Source: JBHENC01 sp051000345
GTDB lineage: Bacteria > Acidobacteriota > Blastocatellia > Pyrinomonadales > Pyrinomonadaceae
NCBI GenBank assembly: GCA_051000345.1
Contig: JBPCOJ010000106.1
Location: 6,073 to 70,072, forward strand
Direction of reading: 5' to 3'
DNA: 64,000 nt
Shown here: one piece after another, positions 56,531 through 64,000 of the stretch
Layout of the letters: every line of letters begins with the position of its first letter
Numbering within the stretch: position 1 is the stretch's first letter
Translations under genes and position numbers: made by a program
Notes under the pieces: generated by a model
What the model was told of the DNA's origin: nothing
Databases searched by the model: none
The model's input: the letters and a program-made list of their open reading frames with translations, nothing else

Positions 56531-56566
56531 AGAGAGGCAGCCGGATTAACGGCTGCTTCTCTTTTT
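56531..56566 (+). terminator. Intrinsic terminator after the E1 dehydrogenase gene
   Basis: AGAGAGGCAGCCG (56531-56543) pairs with CGGCTGCTTCTCT (56550-56562), one G-U pair, then TTTT. The 13-bp stem and T-run are typical. Confidence 0.85.
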
Positions 56567-56661
56567 CTGCGGGATAATTCTGATGCGAAAACGTCGTTAT
56601 TCTCTCCGTCAGCAATGACACTTCCATAGCGATTTTCGATTGCGCACGAGGCAAAAATAAT

Positions 56662-56737
56662 TGTAGGGGCAGCAGCTTGTCCCTGCCCGCCTTGCGATTC
56701 CACAAAGCACGGGCAGGGACAAGCCGCTGCCCCTACA
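56662..56737. repeat. REP-like palindromic repeat, copy 2
   Basis: Arms 56662-56689 and 56710-56737 are inverted copies with one mismatch in 28, starting TGTAGGGGCAGC. The family is the same as at 34502-34574; the arms differ by a short indel. The rest of the 56498-56951 gap holds the upstream terminator and two weak promoter candidates (TTGCCG-17-TATACG near 56786, TTGCAA-18-TATGCT near 56858). Confidence 0.8.
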
Positions 56738-56951
56738 TAACACAATCGCCTAAGCCAACGAAAATCTTATCTCAAGTCGGCGCATTGCCGTACACTCAAT
56801 GTATTGTTATACGTCGTTTCGCGCGCTTTTATAGGAATTCTTGGGCAATTTACTTAAGTTTTGCAAACGGCATAATCCTTGCTCTATGCTGTATCGAAAT
56901 CTGTTACTTCTCTCCCGACGACATAAATTCTAAAAAAAGGAAATCAAACAA

Positions 56952-57926
56952 ATGAAGAAACAACTACTTTGTATCGCGGGCAGTTTTACTCTTTCGCTAG
57001 TCGCTGCTGGCGCGACGCTTGCGCAAGATACAATGCCACAGCAGCAGACCACTACCACAACCACCACACAGACAACTCAAACAACCCAAAACGCTGACGG
57101 CAGCTATACGGTAATTCAGTATCCGACGGACAAGGAAGTGATGGTCAATCTCTCGCCGACGACGATGATTCCCGGCGCTTCCGGCACAGCAAAGATTATG
57201 CGCAGCGGCACGAGCACCGCCGTCGATCTTAATCTGATAGGCTTGACCGGCGACACAACCGGCTACAATGTTTATGCCGTTGATTCATCGGGCAAAGCTA
57301 CTTTACTCGGCCCCGTGACGGTTGATAACGGCACAGCGAAACTGACCACGACAACGCCGCTCGACAAGTTTATGCTGGTGCTCTCGCCCGAAGCGAATCT
57401 GACGACAGTCGGCGCGAACAACAACGTCGTGTTGCGCAGTGCAGTACCCGAAGGTTTTGCGGTTGTGCCTGTCGCGCAAAGCGGCCCGAAGGATGGCGCG
57501 CCCATTGGCGAACGCGTCGTAGCGACCACTACGGCGGGCGCAACTTCTGTTTATAACGCTCCGCTGCTCGGCATTCCTAACTTTCGTCGCGGCACGGACA
57601 CGCACCTCAAAGTAAGATTTGCGGGCGCAATGTCAGGCACGCGCGCCAATGTTTTTCTAGAGCCGCGCAAAGACGGCCCGACTGAAATCAAGATGCGTTT
57701 CCACGATCTTAAACTCGCTCCGGCGAATTCCAGACTGATTCTGTGGGCGGTTGCTCCCGATAACACCTACACAAAAATCGGTCAGGTAATTAACACGGGC
57801 GGACGCAACGAAACGGAAATCAAAGGCGAAACAGCGCTCAAGGATTTCGGCCTCTTCGTAACTGCCGAAACCACCGACGCACCTTCGCCGACAAGCCCGA
57901 TTGTCGGAACCATCGTCGTTCGTTAA
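56952..57926 (+). CDS. Exported Thr/Gln-rich protein of unknown function
   Basis: 324 residues. AAAAGGAAAT precedes the ATG. The signal peptide is 1-24 (LLCIAGSFTLSLVAAGATLA). A low-complexity Thr/Gln segment follows (QQQTTTTTTTQTTQTTQ). The body has two beta-rich halves with similar endings (TPLDKFMLVLSPEANLTTVG near 140 and TALKDFGLFVTAETTDAPSP near 305), suggesting an internal duplication. The motif YNVYAVDSSGKATLLGPVTV pairs with LILWAVAPDNTYTKIGQVIN. From memory this pattern resembles the C-terminal domain of anti-sigma-K-type proteins, but I would not name it so. It is periplasmic or surface-exposed. Confidence 0.75.
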   Translation: MKKQLLCIAGSFTLSLVAAGATLAQDTMPQQQTTTTTTTQTTQTTQNADGSYTVIQYPTDKEVMVNLSPTTMIPGASGTAKIMRSGTSTAVDLNLIGLTGDTTGYNVYAVDSSGKATLLGPVTVDNGTAKLTTTTPLDKFMLVLSPEANLTTVGANNNVVLRSAVPEGFAVVPVAQSGPKDGAPIGERVVATTTAGATSVYNAPLLGIPNFRRGTDTHLKVRFAGAMSGTRANVFLEPRKDGPTEIKMRFHDLKLAPANSRLILWAVAPDNTYTKIGQVINTGGRNETEIKGETALKDFGLFVTAETTDAPSPTSPIVGTIVVR

Positions 57927-57979
57927 GCCAAACACGCAACAAAAACCCGTTCGCAGTCGAGCGAGCAAACAAGCAAATA

Positions 57980-58014
57980 AAAAGAGGCCGCCTTGAATTA
58001 AGGCGGCCTCTTTT
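57980..58014 (+). terminator. Bidirectional intrinsic terminator between convergent genes
   Basis: AAAAGAGGCCGCCTT (57980-57994) and AAGGCGGCCTCTTTT (58000-58014) are exact inverted copies with a 5-base loop. T-runs exist on both strands, so it serves the exported-protein gene and the M16 gene. Confidence 0.9.
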
Positions 58015-58065
58015 GCTACGCCGGTTAAGACTCGAAAACACTGAACGCAACTCAACGATTTGCTT

Positions 58066-59502
58066 TTAATTTCCCGCCGTGTTCGTGAAGAGTTTTTGGT
58101 CTATGCGCGCCGGATCGCCGATTACGACAAAGCGTATGTTGCGCATGTAAAGACGCGCGACGCGCTCGACATCGGCGGGCTTGACGGCACGCACTTTTTC
58201 AATAAAGTCGAGCGAGGTGCGCCAGCCGCCGCCGATAAGTTCATAGCGCGCGAGTTCTCCGACCTGTGCTCCGTTGGTTTCCTGATCGAGATAATAATTC
58301 GTCAAAAACTGCGCGACGATGGCGGTTACATCTTCCGTCCCGATGGGTTCATGTTGCAGCCGCGCGATTTCGTCGAGCATCACGCGCGTCGCTTGATTAG
58401 CGTCAACGGCTGTCACGTAGATGCCGCCGATGTTGGCATCCTGACTGCCGAGAAAAGCGTTCGGCGCATACGAGAGATTTCGTTTGACGCGCACTTCCTC
58501 AAACACTCGGTCACGCAGAATGCTGGAGGCGACGCGCATCGCATAAATGTCCGGCGAGGTCAAGGGCGGCGCGGCAAATAGTCCCTGTATGTAGTTGGTC
58601 GGCAGGCCGCGCTTCGTCACTTCAACCGACGGCGTATTAAAGGCGAGAGGCGGCGCGGGTTGCTGATGATAATCGCCGCGCGGCAGCTTGCCGAACGAAT
58701 CAGCAATGCGCCCGCGCAAGGTCGCCGCATCTAGGTCGCCGACAATCACGAGCAGTAATCTGGATGTTTGCAAAAGCTGCGTGTGATAGCGCCGCAAATC
58801 GTCTGCGGTCAAGCGCGCGACTGATTCAACTGTTCCCTGCGGGCGATTGCGATACGGATGGTTGGCGTAAGCGACGTGTTCCTGTAAGCGCTGCAAATAA
58901 GTATCCGGGTCGTCCGTGTCGTCGCTAAGCGCGGTGACGGTGCGGCTGCGCTCGCGCTCGACATCGTCGGGGGCGAACGCCGGACGAAGCGCGATGTCCG
59001 TGAAGATTTCCCAAGAGCGATCAAAGTTCCGGCGCGTCGTGCCGAGCGTCAGCGCAGAGTAATCATAGTTTGCGCCGGAGCCGATCACGGTTCCCATGCG
59101 CGCGAGTTCGGAGCGCAATCGTTCACGCGGAAAATTCCGGCTCGCTTCCGTCGCGGCGTCGAGCATTAAGGCTTCGATGCCTGCGTTCTCGGCAGTGATG
59201 TTGCGCGAGCCGCCGCGTATAAAAAGCCCTGCGGAAACGGTCTGGCTGCCCACGCGTTTTTTAACGAGCACTTTAAGGCCGTTGACTTCAAACTCTGTGA
59301 CGAGCGCCGCTTCCTTTGCGGCAATGCTTTTCTCGGCGGGCGTGGCAACGGTTTGTTGCTGCTGCTGCGTAGTCGCCGATTGTGTGGCGATTGATTGCGC
59401 GGGCGTTGTTGCTGCTGCTGTCGCCGCCGCGAGAATTAAAGCGAGGCAGAAAGCGGCGGACTGCGCTGACCGCGCCGCGCGCTGGTGAAATTTATTTATC
59501 AT
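58066..59502 (-). CDS. M16 peptidase-family protein lacking the catalytic zinc motif
   Basis: 478 residues with a signal peptide (SAAFCLALILAAATAAATTP). The M16 N-terminal fold is clear (FEVNGLKVLVKKRVGSQTVS, AGLFIRGGSRNITAENAGIE), but where HxxEH is expected the sequence reads IEALMLDAA, so zinc binding is lost. LVIVGDLDAATLRGRIADSF and the R/Y-containing LSYAPNAFLGSQDANIGGIY segment are kept. It should act as the non-catalytic partner of the active M16 protein encoded by the overlapping upstream gene. The two open frames overlap by 11 bases. Periplasmic. Confidence 0.88.
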   Translation of the reverse strand: MINKFHQRAARSAQSAAFCLALILAAATAAATTPAQSIATQSATTQQQQQTVATPAEKSIAAKEAALVTEFEVNGLKVLVKKRVGSQTVSAGLFIRGGSRNITAENAGIEALMLDAATEASRNFPRERLRSELARMGTVIGSGANYDYSALTLGTTRRNFDRSWEIFTDIALRPAFAPDDVERERSRTVTALSDDTDDPDTYLQRLQEHVAYANHPYRNRPQGTVESVARLTADDLRRYHTQLLQTSRLLLVIVGDLDAATLRGRIADSFGKLPRGDYHQQPAPPLAFNTPSVEVTKRGLPTNYIQGLFAAPPLTSPDIYAMRVASSILRDRVFEEVRVKRNLSYAPNAFLGSQDANIGGIYVTAVDANQATRVMLDEIARLQHEPIGTEDVTAIVAQFLTNYYLDQETNGAQVGELARYELIGGGWRTSLDFIEKVRAVKPADVERVARLYMRNIRFVVIGDPARIDQKLFTNTAGN

Positions 59503-60961
59503 TGCCGATTAGTTCTTCCGGTTTGAGTCCTGTTTTCGTTGCGGCGTCTTCGCTCATTATGGCGAGTCCGACGTGCGGTTTGCCTTGAATATAATTTGCC
59601 ACGTAGCGGCTGATGTCGGCGCGCGAAGTGGCGCGCAGATTTTTCAGATAGCCGCGAAAATAATCCAGCCCCGTCGAAGCCCACCAGAAACTGATCGTAT
59701 GCGTGTAGTCGCTTGTTTTCTCGCGCGAGTAAAGGTCTTCGGCTTCGAGCAAGCCTTTGGCGTTTTCAAGCTGTTCGTCCGTGAAATAATCGCGGTCGTT
59801 AAAATGTGCGATTTCGTTATAGATGGCGCGAACGGTGGCGCGCGCTTTGTCGGGCGTGGTCTGCGCAATGACGTTGATGGGGCCGACGTTGCGCTGCGTC
59901 AGATACCCGATTGAAACGCCTGTGACGAGTCCCGTGTCAACGAGCGCGCGCTGAAAACGCGAATTGGGCTGCGTCAAAATAAACGAAAAAACGTCCGCCG
60001 CGTAAGTCGCAGGATTATCCTTGCCGATGGACGGCCCCTGCCAGCCGATGTTGATGACAACGTTTTGCACGGGCGCTTTGAGAACCGCGCCTTCGCTTTT
60101 CTGAAGCGGCGGATGTTCGACGAGCGGAAATTTGACGAACGGATCATCTGCGCGCGCCCAATCGCCGAAGAGTTGCTGCGCCTGTCGATAAATGTCTTCG
60201 GCGCGAACATCGCCTGTGACCACGAGCGCCGTGTTGTTCGGCACGTAATAACGCGATTGAATAAGGCGCATCATCGCAGTGGTCGCGGTGGAAACCGTTT
60301 GCCGATTACCGAGCGGATTCTTGCGGCTCGGATATTTATAAAAGAGCCGGTCATTCATTTCGCGCTGCAACGGAAAATACGGATTCGATTCGTTGCGGTC
60401 AATTTCGCCGATCACCACTTGGCGCTCGCGCTCGAATTCCGATTCGTCGAAAAGCGGATACCTCGCCGCATCGCGCATCAAACGCAAGGCCGTCGGAAAG
60501 TTCGGGCTGGTCGTCGTGAAATAATAGTTGACGAGTTCTGTTTGCGTCTGGCCGTTGTAGGCGATGCCGAGTTGCCCTATCTGCCGCAGGTAGTCTTCCT
60601 GATTAGCGATGGCGCGGTTGCCCTTAAAGAACATGTGCTCGTAAAGATGCGAGAGGCCGTTTAGTTCCGGCGGCTCCGTATAGGAACCGTTTTTCGCGGC
60701 GAGTTCGACGGTCACGAGCGGCACGGTGTGGTCTTCCAACACGACGACTTCGAGGCCGTTCGGAAGCGCGCGATTAAAAAGTTGAGGTTGCTGCGGCGTC
60801 GTCGCGGCGGCAGCAGTTTGCGGCGCAGAAGAAGATGATGATGGTGTTGTTGCGGCCTTTGCGCGGGCGGCAGCGGTTTGACCGTGAGCGCCTGACGCGA
60901 CGAAGATCGAAAGAACAATCGCAGGAACGAGCAGGCGCAGATTCAGATAAATTTTGTTCAT
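59492..60961 (-). CDS. M16 family zinc metallopeptidase, exported
   Basis: 489 residues. The signal peptide is about 1-27 (LVPAIVLSIFVASGAHGQTA). The inverted zinc motif HxxEH is intact in LSHLYEHMFFKGNRAIAN, with the downstream Glu in the FDESEFERERQVVIGEIDRN region. ALVVTGDVRAEDIYRQAQQL begins the second half. It is a periplasmic peptidase that probably pairs with the inactive homologue at 58066-59502. The 11-base overlap indicates coupled translation. Confidence 0.9.
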   Translation of the reverse strand: MNKIYLNLRLLVPAIVLSIFVASGAHGQTAAARAKAATTPSSSSSAPQTAAAATTPQQPQLFNRALPNGLEVVVLEDHTVPLVTVELAAKNGSYTEPPELNGLSHLYEHMFFKGNRAIANQEDYLRQIGQLGIAYNGQTQTELVNYYFTTTSPNFPTALRLMRDAARYPLFDESEFERERQVVIGEIDRNESNPYFPLQREMNDRLFYKYPSRKNPLGNRQTVSTATTAMMRLIQSRYYVPNNTALVVTGDVRAEDIYRQAQQLFGDWARADDPFVKFPLVEHPPLQKSEGAVLKAPVQNVVINIGWQGPSIGKDNPATYAADVFSFILTQPNSRFQRALVDTGLVTGVSIGYLTQRNVGPINVIAQTTPDKARATVRAIYNEIAHFNDRDYFTDEQLENAKGLLEAEDLYSREKTSDYTHTISFWWASTGLDYFRGYLKNLRATSRADISRYVANYIQGKPHVGLAIMSEDAATKTGLKPEELIGNDK

Positions 60962-61199
60962 AAACGCTTTTCGCTTTTCTGATTAAAGTGACCGCGCGGA
61001 ATAAAAGTGGCAGCAGAGATGAAACTGAAGACAATCCATTCGCGTTCGGAGTCGCAAGCATTAGAGGCAAATCATAACATGCCGCGTTGCTTGGCTTCGG
61101 GCGGGCGCAGCAACACAAACCTTTTCGCTGCCCCGCACTTGCCGTGCGCCTTTCTTTTCTTATTCAGGTCAAGCCGGTGCGCTAAGATTTATCCTAAAC

Positions 61200-62021
61200 T
61201 CATACGACGTTTGGCACCCAGAAGCTTTGCCCGTTGGCTTCGATGCGGCGCAGTCCGCGCGCGGGCAATTCTTTTTCCGCTGCGCCGAGAAACGTAAAAT
61301 GCGGCAAATCGCTCAACACGGTTTGATGCCAGCCGTGCCGCGCCATAATGCGGCGCACTTCCGCGTCCGCGAATTCCGCAACATCGAAGGCGAGCAAGGA
61401 AAGATGCTGCGATGCGCCGGGCGCAGCAACCGATTGCAGAATTGTTTTGGAAAAATTCTTGCTGAAAAAAATGCCATCTTCTTCGAGTTCGAGCACCGCC
61501 GCGATCTGCGAACGCAAAGGCAACACGCGCAATCTCATGGCTTGCTCTGCGGAAACCTGCCCTTCCTTCGTCCAATAATCAATCGCAGGCGAAAAACGCG
61601 TTTCCCACAAACGCACTGTGTCTGCATAGTTTCGACGCGCCGCTTCCGCACCGCCGCGCGGTGAAATGCGCACGCCTGCGTCTTCGGCTTCCGTACACGC
61701 CGCCAGCAAATTTTTTAATGCCGCCGGTTGCAATTCGATCATCGTTTCGGCGAAAGCAAAAGCGCCGATGCCCGCTTTTTTTTGAAACTTTGCGACTTCT
61801 GTCTCGCTCGAAAAAATGCACGCGGGCGGCACGGCTACGCTCTTGTCTGCGACAAACATCGCGCCGTATTCTTCAAGTATACGCCGCTCCGCCGCATCCT
61901 TCAGCGAACACAAATCGTCTGGAGTCATGCCGCGTTCGCCGAGAGCTTTTTCAAGCGCAACGTAGAACGGCGCATTCCTGAATCCGGCGGCGACGCTGCT
62001 GCTTTTGTTTCTCGCTGTCAT
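61200..62021 (-). CDS. M15-like D,D-carboxypeptidase-type protein (tentative)
   Basis: 273 residues without a signal peptide. The N-terminal two thirds are helical (FYVALEKALGERGMTPDDLC, TMIELQPAALKNLLAACTEA). The C-terminal part contains GASQHLSLLAFDVAEFADAE and RRIMARHGWHQTVLSDLPHF, TFLG. The His, Asp and final His are spaced as in M15/VanY-type zinc peptidases (H-x6-D and a later HF), and the HFTxLG ending is typical. Residues fit, but the first half is longer than the family needs, so this is an inference. Substrate would be a peptide of the wall. Confidence 0.55.
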   Translation of the reverse strand: MTARNKSSSVAAGFRNAPFYVALEKALGERGMTPDDLCSLKDAAERRILEEYGAMFVADKSVAVPPACIFSSETEVAKFQKKAGIGAFAFAETMIELQPAALKNLLAACTEAEDAGVRISPRGGAEAARRNYADTVRLWETRFSPAIDYWTKEGQVSAEQAMRLRVLPLRSQIAAVLELEEDGIFFSKNFSKTILQSVAAPGASQHLSLLAFDVAEFADAEVRRIMARHGWHQTVLSDLPHFTFLGAAEKELPARGLRRIEANGQSFWVPNVV

Positions 62022-62143
62022 GGCGATTATTCAAACGATTGCTTTCTACGATAAAGGAAGCGCATATCAAAGTAAGCGCTCGCCACACGCCGCGTCACCG
62101 CTGCTCTTTGCCGCAAATGTTATACTACGCATTCTTCAAACAA

Positions 62144-62530
62144 ATGAATCAACTCGAACGCTTCGGCGAAATCATAGACACTTATCTGAGGCACGGCTGG
62201 CAATTGGAACAGGTGCTGCTCTGCACGGAAACACTCCGCGCGATTGAAGCGATTGCGGCGACGACGATACTATCGCCGAATATCTTGTTTCACGATGCAA
62301 GTGTGCGCGAATCGACGGTGGATGCGTTGTGGTTCAAGCGCGCGGCGCAGGCGACGGGGCGCGAGGCTTGGGAGTTGCGCCTTGTCAGCGATTCGCCTTA
62401 CGCGCTGTTTGAAACATTTGAAGCAGATGAAGCGGAAGAAGACCGCGAAGACGTGCGCCGCGAGATGGAATCTAGATTGATCGAGACGACAAACAACGCG
62501 CGCGCAGACAAAGTGTCTCAATCGTCCTGA
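62144..62530 (+). CDS. Small acidic protein of unknown function
   Basis: 128 residues if it starts at the ATG at 62144 (MNQLERFGEIIDTYLRHGWQ). The frame is open to 62039, and Mets at 62117 and 62144 are both possible; no start has a clear ribosome site. It is helical, with an acidic stretch (FEADEAEEDREDVRREMESR). I recognise no family. The 3' end overlaps the convergent PDZ-protein gene by 13 bases. Codon use matches its neighbours, which supports it being real. Confidence 0.55.
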   Translation: MNQLERFGEIIDTYLRHGWQLEQVLLCTETLRAIEAIAATTILSPNILFHDASVRESTVDALWFKRAAQATGREAWELRLVSDSPYALFETFEADEAEEDREDVRREMESRLIETTNNARADKVSQSS

Positions 62531-63831
62531 CCCATTACAACGGGAATCTCGAGTCGTTCCGCGCCGCGCATCACAACGGCCTTGATTGTCTTTCCCGGAG
62601 CAGCGCGCTTAATGCGCGCGGCGAATTCTTCAACGGTGCGAATGGGCGCGCCGTCAAACTCTATCAACAAATCCTTTTCGCGCAGGCCGGAGAGACCGGC
62701 AGCGCTGTTTCGCGCGACTTCGCCCAACTGCACGCCGTAAATACTTGTTCCCGGCACGGCGACGCGCGCGAAATCGGAATCATCCAAACCGAGCGTACCC
62801 TGTTTGTCCGCAGCTTTTTCCCACGTATCGGTAAGCTGTTCGACTTGATCTTTCGCGGCAGTGACGAGCGTCGTGTGTTTTGCTTCGCCGTCGCGCAGAA
62901 AAATCACATCGACGCTTTTTCCGGCGGGCGTTGCGGCAAGCAATTTTCTCATGTCGCCCGCGCTTTTCACGAATTGATTATCAAAGCTCGTGACGATGTC
63001 GCCGCCGACAAGCCCTGCTTTATCTGCGGGCGAGCCGGGAACCGAGACGGATTCAATGAATGCGCCGCCCTTATCATTGTCGCCGGTGGTTATGCTTTTG
63101 AGGCCGCTGACGCCGATCATCGAGCGAGTGCCGTTTGTGGTGTCGGCGATTATTTCCTCGCGCACGTTAAGCGCCGCCTCGCGCAAGGCCGCAATTTTTT
63201 GGCGCACCGCTATTGTCGCCTCGCGCGCTCGACTCGCAGCAACGCGCGATTCAGGAGTCCTTCGACGGGAATCGGATGAAGTTAGATTTATAAAGACTGT
63301 GAAGAACAAGCCGATCACGATCCAGAAGCTCATCCACGTCAGCCAGTGCGCGCCGCGTTTTTTGGTGCGCACGCCTGTTTCATTCTTTTGGCGATTAAAA
63401 CGAACCGCATTGACGCCGCAGCCGAACGACGGCAGCCGACTGGTTTGCGCCGATATTTTTACATGGTTTTGTTTGAAGTGTTTTTCCAGATTCTTGAATA
63501 ATTCTTCGACGCCTTTGAACGTGCCATGCACGACATCGTCCGCCACGCGCGCGCCAAAATTTTTCACGCCGTAATCGGTTGCCGTTTCGCGTTGCGGCGA
63601 CACATCCGACGCGGCAGCGCGAGCACGTTGGCCTACATAATCGGCGGCGCGCGGTGATTGGTCAAAGCGGATCGTCTCGACGTATTCCGCCAGACCTTCG
63701 CCCAGACGCTGCCCGCAGGCGCGGCAGAAACGCATTTCGCGCGGCATCGCGGCACGACAGTTAAGGCACGTCGTAGTGACGGCGTTCGCGTGCGGTTCGC
63801 CGCCCGACTCGTATCCGGCTTCAGATTGCAT
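62518..63831 (-). CDS. Zinc-ribbon, transmembrane, twin-PDZ protein
   Basis: 437 residues. The N-terminus has a zinc ribbon (CLNCRAAMPREMRFCRACG). A single membrane helix near 170-190 (LTWMSFWIVIGLFFTVFINL) follows a soluble stretch with AQTSRLPSFGCGVNAV. The C-terminal part carries two PDZ domains: FIESVSVPGSPADKAGLVGG with DIVTSFDNQFVKSAGDMRKL, and YGVQLGEVARNSAAGLSGLR with EKDLLIEFDGAPIRTVEEFA. There is no protease domain. The PDZ pair should lie on the periplasmic side, with the zinc ribbon in the cytoplasm. It resembles regulatory or scaffold proteins rather than DegP. Confidence 0.83.
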   Translation of the reverse strand: MQSEAGYESGGEPHANAVTTTCLNCRAAMPREMRFCRACGQRLGEGLAEYVETIRFDQSPRAADYVGQRARAAASDVSPQRETATDYGVKNFGARVADDVVHGTFKGVEELFKNLEKHFKQNHVKISAQTSRLPSFGCGVNAVRFNRQKNETGVRTKKRGAHWLTWMSFWIVIGLFFTVFINLTSSDSRRRTPESRVAASRAREATIAVRQKIAALREAALNVREEIIADTTNGTRSMIGVSGLKSITTGDNDKGGAFIESVSVPGSPADKAGLVGGDIVTSFDNQFVKSAGDMRKLLAATPAGKSVDVIFLRDGEAKHTTLVTAAKDQVEQLTDTWEKAADKQGTLGLDDSDFARVAVPGTSIYGVQLGEVARNSAAGLSGLREKDLLIEFDGAPIRTVEEFAARIKRAAPGKTIKAVVMRGAERLEIPVVMGQDD

Positions 63832-64000
63832 AAGATTTCACCGTCAAAGAAATACCCGGAATAGTTTGAACGACGCGATTGTAAGTCGTGCTGAAAGCCG
63901 CGTCGTCTGCTTGCCTGCTGTTTTACTGTGGCTTTATACGATAAGCGGCTGTTGTTGGTTGCATTTTCTTGTTTGCCGGTCATGGACGCTTTACAATGAA
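63832..64000. other. Right-edge stretch without a recognisable gene
   Basis: 169 bases upstream of the PDZ-protein gene. Nothing recognisable is seen before the window ends. Confidence 0.3.

Overview
The window looks like chromosomal DNA of an Acidobacteriota bacterium, most likely class Blastocatellia (Pyrinomonas-like). This is an inference from gene content: a large exported SBBP-repeat/Calx-beta/DUF4214 protein, a TPR protein with a C-terminal Fis-type helix, a TonB-dependent receptor with an N-terminal carboxypeptidase-regulatory domain, DUF4388, 3D-domain and M15-like proteins, and a dnaK-dnaJ-hspR cluster. Coding density is high, most of the DNA is GC-rich, and I see no rRNA, tRNA, CRISPR array, transposase or phage gene.

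Layout. 1-5.6 kb: a PrkA kinase operon (prkA, alpha/beta hydrolase, yhbH running off the left edge), then truB and divergent recX. 5.6-11.1 kb: the most unusual block. It holds a 1.1-kaa exported repeat protein, a 5'-shortened TPR/HTH regulator, a canonical promoter, and a 70-residue secreted-peptide gene with two AGIIHTG repeats. Two palindromes flank that gene, and the same GIIHTG hexapeptide recurs in the big exported protein. 11.1-19.4 kb: alaS, a small peptidoglycan-binding protein, a lytic transglycosylase, a receiver/degenerate-GGDEF/receiver protein with a PH-domain membrane partner, and an exported unknown. 19.4-19.8 kb is non-coding and contains C-rich hairpins. 19.8-26.2 kb: class V aminotransferase, asparaginase, GT2, a 3D-domain wall protein, dapF and a low-GC YdjM-like membrane protein.

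26.2-30.3 kb: an envelope operon (Trm112-like protein, GT9 heptosyltransferase-type enzyme, heptose-7-P kinase, PBP4-type carboxypeptidase). 30.6-34.4 kb: a Cys-containing unknown, a DUF4388 protein, HD-GYP and GGDEF signalling proteins. 34.6-42.2 kb: TonB-type receptor, then hspR-dnaJ-dnaK on the minus strand with a HAIR-like operator lying inside the dnaK promoter. 42.3-50.4 kb: pgsA, metallophosphoesterase, MBL-fold nuclease, two membrane proteins, UshA-like nucleotidase and a flippase-like protein. 50.7-58 kb: acyl-CoA dehydrogenase, TPR proteins, a fused E1 alpha-beta dehydrogenase and an exported Thr-rich protein. 58-64 kb: an inactive/active M16 peptidase pair, an M15-like protein, a small unknown and a zinc-ribbon/PDZ membrane protein.

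The best candidate for an undescribed system is the 9.1-10.7 kb peptide/TPR-regulator pair. It resembles in logic, but not by homology, Gram-positive Rap/Phr-type peptide signalling. All function calls rest on reading motifs by eye; no database search was run.
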